Below the pieces are notes generated by a model. That model had not been told where the DNA came from. It saw nothing but the letters and a program-made list of their open reading frames with translations, and searched no databases. Position numbers and translations under genes: made by a program. A stretch of 64,000 nt of DNA from Lasiosphaeria ovina (taxonomy: Eukaryota; Ascomycota; Sordariomycetes; Sordariales; Lasiosphaeriaceae), in the NCBI GenBank assembly GCA_033439765.1, contig JAULSN010000003.1, positions 3,472,001 to 3,536,000 on the forward strand, given 5' to 3'. The stretch's first letter is position 1. Each line of letters opens with the position of its first letter. Shown one piece after another: positions 55,101 through 64,000 of this stretch.

Positions 55101-56154
55101 CTATGTCGCTCGAGGCGACAAACTCGACGAACGAGACCAGTACGGCCGCACTCCGTATATGATGGCCGTATTTCGTGATCAGCCTGTCACAGCCAAGATT
55201 CTGGAGGATTCTGGGGCGAATACTGATCTAAGATTCGGCCTCGACCACTCCAATCTGATCCCGTTGCCCATTCAGATGGCGAGCTGGGACGGAGATAGTA
55301 CAGGGGTGGCAGAGCTCCTGAAGAAGGGCCAACTGGTTGATGAGACCGATAAATACGGACGTACAAGTCTGTTCTATGCTGGGCAGTCAGGTGATTGGGA
55401 AACGGTCGACGTCCTCCTTCGTGCCGGTGCCGATCCGCTCGCCAAAGATAACCGTGGACGTTATCCCCTCGATGTCACATTTGACGCACGGTGTAGAGGC
55501 TTTCTGGTACAGAATACGAGAGCGAATATGCTACGGAGAAAAGATCAGACTGGAGACCCCGCCGCTGTCACCCCTGTGGGCGTGTCTCCTTGCACACACG
55601 TTTCTTTAAAGACCGGTGTCTGGAACAACGTGACATGTGACCGCTGCGGTCGAGATATCTATACCTTTTACTAACGTAAGTCGCGCCCGTGTTTTCTTTC
55701 TGATCTCCCCCAAACACGCGCTCATCTCGCCTAACTAGACTGCTGCGATCGCTCTCCTGATTCAAATTCCTACGAAGTCTGCAAACAGTGCTGGGAAGAA
55801 GGAAAGCGGTGCCCAGACGATAGCCACAAGATGTTGGCGCGCGTCAATCTCGAGGGCCTGGTGTCTTGGTTGGAGTACTCGCCTGATCTGGCAAATGCCA
55901 AGGTGGAGGACCCACATCTCCTCAGGGCGGATCCAGCGCCTGATCTGGCAGATGTCAGGGTGGAAGACCCACGTCTCCTCAGGGAGGATCCAGCGGTGAA
56001 GAGACGGGGAATTATTGGAAGTCTGTTGACGACAGGGCTGAATTACGGACATATATTTGAACGTGACCGGAGCGGTTTCTGGCGAGCGAGTCGTCTTCGT
56101 CTGAGTAGGTCGCCGAGACGTAGTTTGAAGGGCAAGGAGGAAAGTACGCGGTGA
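52161..56154 (+). pseudogene. Broken NLR-type gene: HeLo-like, NACHT, ankyrin, ZZ finger
   Basis: Fungal NOD-like receptor relic. Exon 1 (from 52161) encodes a HeLo-like N-terminus (MADPLTIASGAVGLAGF). A middle exon ends at 53012; exon 53069..53095 and the exon from 53309 follow with canonical introns (BP GCTAAC, acceptor TTTCAG; BP CTGAC, acceptor ATTAG). NACHT NTPase with Walker A GKPGTGKS (about 53452) and IIDAMDECAH. Then a TAG at 54850-54852 breaks the frame; the same frame resumes as AHVERFGILEYAAAYW, ankyrin-like repeats, and the first half of a ZZ finger (CDRCGRDIY) to a TAA at 55672, one base before a perfect GTAAGT donor. Exon 55739..56154 supplies the second half (CKQCWEEGKRC). The link between exon 1 and the middle exon has no correctly phased donor. 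Three lesions imply a non-functional allele, unless the TAG is read through. Confidence 0.75.
55882..55995 (+). repeat. 57-base tandem duplication in the NLR C-terminal exon
   Basis: Two adjoining in-frame copies (55882..55938 and 55939..55995) encode PDLANAKVEDPHLLRADPA and PDLADVRVEDPRLLREDPA. The copies differ at a handful of bases, mostly transitions. Confidence 0.9.
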
Positions 56155-56926
56155 GCGGGCTCTAGTGATACGGTAATATTCTTGAGCATTATCATTACGT
56201 GAGGCGGTCACAGGAGAGTGACGAAGACTTTTGGCCCAATCCCCTCAGGACCTAACTTCGGCATCGGTAAACCCTCCTGGACAAAGCCCACTTCTTTACC
56301 GAAGTTGGCCATCTGAAGATAACTTCGAGTTTGCCCCCCCTCTCTCACTGATAATTCCTCTTCTCGAAATAAAGGGCAACTATTGGTTAAAATGTCTTCA
56401 ACTACAAGGTAGTTTTACTAATGCCGAAGTTCGGCCCTTAGGGCATGATATTCCGTTTCAAGAGTTTGTTTTACGGAATATATGTAATTTCGTCTACTCA
56501 AGGAGCGACTTCTGCAGTTAGATCAAATTATCACCAAAGTGAAACGGCTTGTACCCATCACCACGCACATACCAAAACGAACAAAATTAAGCATTTGCCG
56601 CGGTACAGCAGAGCGTCAAGCCATTGACCGGCACCGACAGAGCCGTACCGGCGTGAAACTGGCGTGGGATTGAAGACATGGCAAAGACGCGAAGCAATGT
56701 AACTCTGGAAAAGGCCCCCGGGCGGCAGCCGTAATGGTATTGGGGCTTCGTGGCGGGCGTATTTCATCAGAGCCCCACGGTCACATCCTTAAGCCAAGCC
56801 AAGGCAGGCATGTGTAGAAGTCGAAGGCAAATACGGAATACATATTACAAACAATTTATCTTATCACTATCCAATCTATCCTCTCGTCCAAGCTAGGCAT
56901 CCTAGGCAACTGGCACGGGACTATTA
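56155..56926. other. Convergent interval between two pseudogenes
   Basis: About 770 bases; A+T-rich in parts. No supported gene. Confidence 0.45.
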
Positions 56927-58190
56927 TCACGGGGCGGTACTCTTGGGGTGCATGATCGTGCAGCCACCGGGCATGGCATCGGATCCATCACCGGTCGACA
57001 AGAATACCTGGTTATTGCAGCGCAAGAAATTTGTCCGCCAGCCAGATCTCACCTTGAGCTCGCCTGTTAACTGATCAATACAGCCAGTCACGTAGGAAAG
57101 GCTGCCGGAGTCGGACCCGGTCGCGACAGTGCCGCCGTCGGCGAGAGCGACGGCTACGGATCCAGGCGACGTAGCGGAGATGTACATGTATTAAAGGAAT
57201 GGAAAGGAGGGGACGCTGTTGGCGAGGTAGAGGCGGCCGGCTGAGTCCAAGCCCCAGATGAACCGGTTCTGGACTGATGCGCCGGGGGCTGACGAGGGCG
57301 CCGCCCAGGTCAAGGAACCGCCCTGTGTGCTCGCGAACTGAGCGAAAATTTGTAGCGGCGTGTTCTGGTAGTCACTCGCCTGCGCCTTGAACGGGGCGAC
57401 GTTGGTGGCGCATGCGGCCGTCGCCGTTGTAACCGTAGCTACTGTTGTCGTCGTAGACGAAACGTCTGTCACCGTCGTGGCCGTCGTGGCGGTGAGAGAC
57501 AGCACGTCCGTCTTGGTGGTCGATGTCTTCGCAGTCAACGACACTGTTTGGTCAATCTCGAGGGTGAGAGTGGACACGGCGGTGGAGATAGCGGTCTACA
57601 CGGAGACGGAGTGTAAGCAAGGACCGTATTTGGGTTGTCAAAGGCGCGAGGTACGTACATCAACGGTCGACACCGTGACGGTCTCGGTCGATACTGATGC
57701 GGTGACTGTGGTGGCGGTTACCCCGGCGCATGAGCAAGCCGATACATGCTTTTCCCACGACGGGCAACTGAGGCATAGGCTGGGATTGAAGGAGCGGCCT
57801 GGCGTTTGACGCACGGCAGGGATGGTTGTTGTCGGGAGGGAAGTTGTAGTGACAACCACAGTGGTTTTGGCGGTCGAAGTGCCCGTCTCTGTCGCCGCTG
57901 TCAGGCTAGAAGTCACGGTGAAGGTCGAGACTTCGGTGGCAACTGTTGTGGACTCAACGATTGTGGTGAGGTTGTCTCGACGCTGTTGACATCGACGGTT
58001 GTGGTGGCTGAAACGGTGTCGATCACGGTCCTGTGGCGTGCGAATTGCTGGCAGTCGAGTCTAGAGCTGCTAATCTTGAAAATCAGTGGAAAATTGGACT
58101 TACACCGGAGGCAGCGTCAGAGTCGAGGTTAAAAGCAACGAGCAACCCTCAATCCCGTTGATGCCTAATTGGATCGGGGCGACGATGGCT
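56927..58190 (-). pseudogene. Broken Thr/Val-rich secreted-type protein gene
   Basis: Minus-strand relic. From its 5' side: a piece ending LTSTLTLPP with a GTAAGT donor (about 58100), an intron ending ATTAG (about 58070), then a Thr/Val-rich region (SATTTVDVNSVETT), an apparent one-base frameshift near 57969, further Thr/Ser repeats, a Cys/Pro stretch (LCLSCPSWEKHVSACSC), an intron with donor GTACGT and acceptor GTGTAG (about 57655-57596), more Thr repeats, and a globular part (FIWGLDSAGRLYLANSVP). An in-frame TAA lies at 57193-57191, after which the same frame runs on through YMYISATSPGSVAVAL to a final stop at 56927. No start codon is visible in frame at the 5' end. Thr-rich repeats with a lectin/WSC-like tail suggest a former cell-surface protein; family not recognised. 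Confidence 0.6.
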
Positions 58191-59709
58191 GTTCCGGTTC
58201 AGTTTGGTGTTTTTCGTAGCAAGCCAGCCCCTATTTTTGGAGTGGAGTTCTGTCGGCCCACGCACCCTTCAAACAAACATTGAGGCGGCAGCACGCAGCA
58301 TCAGCCAAGCGCAGCATCAGCCAAGCGCAAGCAGAAATGGCCAGCAGCCTGACGAAGCTGCCCTTCATCCTCCTTCTGGTGCGTAAAGAGCGACTGGAGT
58401 GAGTTCCGAAAAAGAGTGAATGGTGTAACGAAACAGAAAACCGCGAGGGAACCGCCGTGTTGTCATTTCATCAAGGCGGACGCCACTCATTTGGCTTGAA
58501 CCCCATCCAGGCTACCCAGGCTTGGTGCCAAACCCGGCGATCTGGGCCTGTCACGGTGCCACACACGTCAGCCCAGAACGATTAACTGCCAACGTTCGCA
58601 GAGGCTTCAAAGAGGCTCCCTGAGGTTCAATCCACAACCACTTTTGTAGCGTAGCCAGACAATCCATCCTGGAGATTCAAGGCCATTCCGTGACAAATGC
58701 GCCAAACACTGCAAACGCCATATTGAGCACTCGAAAACTCGAAAAAGCCACTTCTGAAAGCCGATTATTTGACAGAAATGATCAAAGACAAACGATGGAA
58801 GACGCTGGAAGCGCTTATGCTGCAGGACGACGGCGTATCGCTGAAGCCATCGCGACGGGAGTTGTTGACTTCCACTGAAGGCGCCGGGTCCGGGTTCGGC
58901 ATCACTAACAAATTGTCACAATAAACATAATGACTCCAATCTCTGTCCAGCAGGTTACTTACATCTCAGGCAATGGGTTCCCGAGTTATTTTCTGGTATA
59001 AGACACTCCGCGGTAAGCAGAGGTCAATTTAGTGATTCTCGACCCAGGAGAATGGAACCTCGTGGCCCGTGGGGGTCGTTGGAGTAAGACCGCTACCACC
59101 TCCAAACTTATGGTTATCTTACGGCGGACTCTCCCTCAAAGCTAAAAATAACGCCAAAAATGTATAAAGACAAGGAAATGCGGAGGAAAACGAATATAGA
59201 ATAGAGTGTGATATTATCCTACTGCGATGAAAATGTTCAAGCCAGAACAGGCATGACGCATTCACAGTTGCCCGTGAAGCATTGAATGCGCAATGCTTGG
59301 CAGTCTTGGAGCTTCTCTTCCTCCAAGTGCAACACCAAATTACCCCACCATGCCATGCCCCACCGAGCGCATTCACCCACGCCTCCAAAGAGGGGGAAGA
59401 CCACCTGCGGCAAAATAGGCTGAAAGCGACCTGCCGCGATGTGCGACACGGTGTTGTGCATGAGGGCGGAATCGGAGGGCATGCTATCGGGAAGGAATGG
59501 GAGGGGGGAAGCTGCCTCATGATCTTTGGGGAAGCAACTGTCTTCTATCAATTCTTTCCTTGTGAACAAGAATCACACAATCTGCCCCTCATCCATCTCC
59601 AACTCCAAAGCGTGTCTCTGACATCATAGCTACCGCCAATTGACCCTCCACCGTTCCTTTCTCCCCCCCCCCGAAAAGAAACAGACGAGACAGAAAGAAG
59701 AGAAAGAAA
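58191..59709. other. Intergenic interval
   Basis: About 1.5 kb. It contains a two-copy 16-base tandem repeat (58294..58325, CGCAGCATCAGCCAAG) and otherwise no supported feature. The last 60 bases are purine-rich and form the leader of the epimerase gene. Confidence 0.45.
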
Positions 59710-60794
59710 ATGGCAGACGCGCCCGTCACCTTCCTGCCTTTGGGCGCCATCATCCAGGAGCTGCTGGTCGGCGGCGTCAACATCGTGCAGGGCTTCCCCG
59801 AGCAGTCGCAGTACGAGAGCCACAACGACCCCTTCTTCGGCGAGACGATTGGGCGCGTCGCCAACCGGATCAAGGGCGCCCAGATCGACAGCCTGAACGG
59901 CGGCAAGAGCTACGCGCTGGCCGCGAACAACGGGCCCAACAATCTGCACGGCGGCGTGGTCGGCTGGGGCAAGAAGATCTGGGACGGCCCAAAGCCCGTC
60001 GGCGTGAGGGAGATCCCTGGCTTCGCAGGGCTCGACGGCGGCGAGAGCGTCAAGTTCAGCCTCGTCAGCCCGGACGGCGACGAGGGCTTCCCCGGCACTG
60101 TGCAAGCGAGCGTCGTCTACACGGTCGGCAAGCAGGTGCAGGAGGGCAAGGATGTCATCGTGCTCGGAATCGAGTACGAGGCTGAGCTCGTGGGCGGCGC
60201 CGACGAGACTGTCATCAACATGACGAACCACTCGTGAGTCTTGGTTGTTTAAGATCCTGGTTCGCCGCGCTCAACTGACGCCCTCTGTGTAGATACTTCA
60301 ACCTAACGGGCGGGCCGTCTATCGAAGGCACCGTCGTGACCCTCGCCACGAACTCCTATCTCCCTGTCGATGATGGCGGCATCCCGACGAGCGGAGCCAA
60401 ACCGTTCGCCACAGTCCAAGGCGGCAAGGCATTCACGCTTGGCCCCGTCGAGCCGGATATCGACGACTGCTTCGTCATCAATGAGGCGCCCAATACAGTG
60501 CCCATCGACACGCGGTCTCTGCCTGCGGCCAAGCTCGTAAGCGCGCACCACCCCGAGTCCAAGATACACCTCGAGGTGTACAGCACAGAGCCGGCGTTCC
60601 AGTTCTACACGGGCAAGTACATCAGCGTCCCGGAGGTGGCGGGGGTGCCGGCCCGGAACGCCCGGAGCGGCTTCTGCGTCGAGCCGAGCCGATACGTCAA
60701 TGCATGCAACGTGGACGAGTGGAAGGATCAGATGCTGCTGAAGAAGGGCGAGAAATATGGCTGCCGCATCGTGTACAGGGCGTGGAAGGAGTGA
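59710..60794 (+). CDS. Aldose 1-epimerase (mutarotase)
   Basis: Protein of 341 residues from exons 59710..60233 and 60293..60794; intron donor GTGAGT, branch CAACTGAC, acceptor GTGTAG, splitting the Ser175 codon. It interconverts alpha and beta anomers of hexoses, feeding galactose and glucose metabolism in the cytosol. Family residues visible: RVANRIKGA, His80 in NNLHGG (binding), the catalytic His174 spanning the intron (MTNHSYFNL), PVDDGGIPT after it, and the catalytic base Glu305 in GFCVEPSRY. The length is that of single-domain galactose mutarotases, and no signal peptide is present. The intron position within the TNHSYFNL motif supports the splice. Convergent with the DNA ligase gene, stop-to-stop spacing 92 bases. 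Confidence 0.93.
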
Positions 60795-60886
60795 AGCAAT
60801 GCGCCCATGTGCGAGACAATAGCTTGAATATCCCCACCGAGGCAAAGAACTTGCGTGCGATTATGATGAAAATGGGCTCAATGAAC

Positions 60887-63574
60887 CTAAAAATCTTCCT
60901 CATCCATGTCGATCTCTCCATTTACTGCCGCATCCTTGTCTGCCGCAGGCGCTTTTGCCTCTTGCTTCCTCCACAAGCCCGCCAGAAATTGGTTGGTGCT
61001 GGCCTCGTCAATGCCCTTGTCTTCTCGCTTCTTCATGAATCGCGGGAAGCGGAGGCTCAAGCCCTTGTCCTCCTGAACCAGACCGATTGCTGCCGTGTAA
61101 GTGGGGCTAATGGTGATGTCCGCAAAGGCCATCTCCCAGACCTCCTGCGGCTCGAACCAAACATCGGGGTGGCCGCCAGTATACTCGACGTAGCTTGGTT
61201 TCTTGAGATGCGTATTCTTTGGTTCCCCGTTCTCGCCGTCGTCGTAGAACTCCTTGTTCGCCTTGTAAAACGCATCCGTGAATCCTGATATGCATTTGCA
61301 TACGGCTTCGAGAGACCCAGTCTCCTCGTTGCGGACTGCCAAGAGGATTGGGGACCACCACTTGGCCTTGCGGCCCTGGCCGTGCCAGCCGGCGACGGGA
61401 ATTAGATCGAGCGTGTCGAAGCTGGCGTGGTAGTCCTTCTTGACCTTCAGCCACGAATCCAGGCGTTTGTCGGGCTCGTAAGTTGCGAGAAGCGGCTTGC
61501 GACGGGAGGACTTTTGTTCCGATGAATCATTTTCTGTCTCAGCCTTGGCTTTACCTTTTCCCTTGCCCTTGCCTTTCTTTGCTGCAGCAACGGGCTTTTT
61601 CGCGGCGGACTCCCCGCCAGCTGGTTCCATGACATCACCTCCACATTCCACCTCAGATATGTTGTCGAGAATCTTGACCATGATACCTTCGCACTTGTTT
61701 TCAGTAGCTGACTTGAAGAACTCGAGGACGGCTTCGGCATCGTTTGATGTAGCGTTGAGGCTCTTGACCCAAGTGAAGCGGTATGGTACCTCCACGAACA
61801 ACGACTTCAACATGTCTCGCCTATCTCTGAAGGAACGGTCTAGCAGCGGCTGGCCATTGAGATACATGAGGTCAAATGCGAAGAGGCAAACATCGATGGT
61901 AATGCTCCCGATGGCAACATCCTTGCGGGCGCGGTTTGTGAGTGTCTGGAAGGTTTTCAGATCGCCAGTGGCCTGGTCCACGGCTACGACCTCGCCCTCC
62001 ATGATGAAGCTCTCAACACCCTCGCCCCTGATTTTAGGGACGAGGGCCACGAGGTCGGGATACTTGTCGGTCATAAGCTCCAGGTGTCTCGAGAAAATGG
62101 AGACCTTGCCATTCGCATCGCAGTGCACCTGGGCGCGTTGTCCGTCATACTTGTACTCGCAGGTAAAATCGCGGCCTTGAAGCTTAGTGAGCATCTCAGA
62201 TAAGTCTCTTGTGATGCTTCCCAGCATGGGGCGGAGGGGGATGTGTAGCGTGAGGCCACAACGGACCAGAAGCTCGTCGGAGATGCCAATCTCGAGTAGT
62301 ACCGGGACCAGGTCATTGTAGTCCGGATGCCTGGCGAAACACGCCTTTACGATTTCCTCGGGCTTTGCCCAGACCTCGGCAAGTTCTTCTTTCTTGAGCT
62401 TGGCCAACTCCTGTGGGTTTCTTGTCGGAAACTCGGCACCTGGCGGTTTCGACAGCAGGAAAGCACGGGACAGAGCGATGAGCATGGTCGTCTTGACAGC
62501 CCCGATACGCAGCTGGAAGACGTCAGTCGAGTCAGATTGACGTTTTTAACGGTATGGAGGACTCACATGCTGACATAGCGTCCTCACAATGTACCTGCTC
62601 TCCTCCCCTCCTCGTGCATCTTGCAAGAGTCGGTCTACAATGCGCTGCTTCACATCCCCACTACCCTGGCCCTGTGTCTTGGCTATCTTGGTAAGAGATT
62701 GGAAGACTCCCTTGATGGTCAGTGGTTTTGGCTTCCGCAGGGTAAAACTCTGCTTCTTTTTGGCCTCGAAGGCGACATCACCGGGATCACCAAGCTTGTC
62801 GTAGATAGCCTTGAGCGACCTGTTGTCCAACCCGCAGACCTGCTTGAGGGCTTTTGAGATTGCGGATCCGCCAAGTCCGAGCTCCATGGAGATATAAGGC
62901 GGCGAAATGGCATTGGTTGCCAGCCACACCGCCGGAAGTAGACTCGACGGGTCTCCCTCGATCAACACTCGAATGCAGTTCACGAGCGTGTCCACGATCT
63001 TGATGCGGCTTTGTGTGCCATTGACCAGGACGAAACAGCGCGTAAGGAGGGCATAAGATGCATCCCCTCCGTCGCCAGCCCACGACTCTTGCAGCTCGGC
63101 GATGTATTTGGACGGGTCAAAGGTTAGCGGACTCTCGTCCAGCGGGATCAGCGAGGTAGCCTTGTCGTCTGTTGCGGCGACAGAAGACAGGGACAGCGTA
63201 TTATGAGTGACACTGGGCCCTGGATGGGCCAAAGGAGGCTCACTCTGCACGAGCCGAGAGCTCGACGTCGACTCGGGCTCCATCCGTTCTTCGCTTGGAG
63301 ATGCTTCCTTCAGAGCCCCCGGAATCATGTCATCACCACGGGGAGTGATAACCGATTCTGCATTCCATTCGGCCTGAAGCTTGCGGGCAAACTCCTCATC
63401 CGTGAGCTGGCCTTCTGGCTCTTCAGCACGCGAATCACTGGCTTGGCTCGATGAGGACGGCTTTGGACCGCCATTCTGTTTCTGTTTGGCAAAGAAGTAC
63501 TCGAGCCCTTTCGCGGGAGCAGAGCCTTTCTTGGTGTCGGGGTTGAGTTTACGTTTCTTGGCCGGGCTGGCCAT
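60887..63574 (-). CDS. cdc9: ATP-dependent DNA ligase I
   Basis: Nuclear ligase of 877 residues that seals Okazaki fragments and excision-repair nicks. Two exons, 63574..62567 and 62512..60887; the 54-base intron (donor GTGAGT, branch GACTGAC, acceptor CCAG) joins TLCQH to LRIGAVKTT. Order: a disordered N-terminus with a PIP-box-like KGLEYFFAKQ (about 22-31); the helical DNA-binding domain (about 160-400, RCFVLVNGTQSRIKIVDTLV); adenylation domain with catalytic Lys457 in EYKYDGQRAQVH; motif-rich core including SFIMEGEVVAVD; OB-fold C-terminal with LDLIPVAGWHGQGRKAKWWS. A Lys/Ala-rich insertion (PVAAAKKGKGKGKGKAKAE) sits before LDSWLKVKKDY and is a fungal elaboration. Basic start codon context and lack of upstream frame support ATG 63574. 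A mitochondrial form from an alternative start is not evident. Confidence 0.95.
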
Positions 63575-64000
63575 CGCGACGTAGGCGTATAAATGGCGAT
63601 CACCAGTCCGTCACAGGCAAACCATGGGCTTCCAATCCGATACCCGATTCAGTGACGCTTGGCTTGGACTTGGGTGAGCCGCGCAATGTCGCATAGCAAT
63701 TCAGGACATGGGAGCGAAATGACCGAGCGCAAAGACGTGGGCTACTGGAGCCTACTATATGCAAGCCGAGACTTTATTTGCATATTGAGGGGTTGTGATG
63801 CACAGATGTAGCAAACAAAGTCTGCTATCGAAACTTTTCGTTGCATGTTTGTCGAGAGCTTACACCGAAAAGTCAATGACGTTCCTACTGTATCCCAGCG
63901 CGCTTGCGGCCTCGCCCGCACGACCCTTCCGCGCTGCCACGTGACAAGTTGGTTTGTCAACCGGACCCACATTTGCGCTATTCCGTTTCCGGCGATGGCA
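63575..64000. other. Intergenic, promoter of DNA ligase I
   Basis: About 425 bases to the window edge. No supported gene; short frames only. Confidence 0.45.

Overview
The window is nuclear DNA of a filamentous ascomycete (Pezizomycotina, most likely Sordariomycetes; this placement is inference). The signs are short GT-AG introns of about 50-90 bases with CTAAC/CTGAC-type branch sites, GC-rich single-copy genes separated by long non-coding stretches, an alpha-1,3-glucan synthase, a HeLo-like/NACHT/ankyrin NLR relic, and C-to-T decay at CpA of the kind left by repeat-induced point mutation (RIP). Start and splice choices were made by reading the sequence.

Layout. 1-9.6 kb is a run of minus-strand genes: an FAD aromatic monooxygenase cut by the window edge, a secreted subtilisin, the spliceosome-disassembly G-patch factor Ntr1/TFIP11, and an NADP-type aldehyde/flavonol reductase. 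9.6-16 kb holds a fungal-specific hypothetical protein and a two-intron dihydropyrimidinase/hydantoinase. 17.9-19.5 kb is a mosaic of duplicated pieces: partial copies of a P-loop GTPase 5' end, a roughly 39-base palindromic unit and polypyrimidine tracts. 20-25 kb carries a GT1 glycosyltransferase, a double GRF zinc-finger protein and a multi-pass membrane protein interrupted by one in-frame TAG. 26-32 kb has an intron-containing four-cysteine microprotein of 50 residues, tRNA-Pro(AGG), an ISG12-like protein and a SAM methyltransferase. 32-39 kb has a fungal-specific disordered protein, tRNA-Ile(AAT) and a degenerate protein kinase. 39.3-46.5 kb is the five-exon alpha-1,3-glucan synthase. 49-58 kb is an accessory block: a small secreted protein, an A+T-rich stretch, the broken NLR gene and a broken secreted Ser/Thr-rich gene. 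59.7-63.6 kb returns to core genes, aldose 1-epimerase and DNA ligase I, which converge.

Most genes are unrelated housekeeping or cell-surface functions and no biosynthetic cluster is evident. The most interesting biology is the unlisted microprotein at 26.3 kb, the repeat mosaic at 18-19.5 kb, and a set of loci (membrane protein, NLR, Ser/Thr-rich protein) whose disabling stops can mostly be explained by CpA-to-TpA change.
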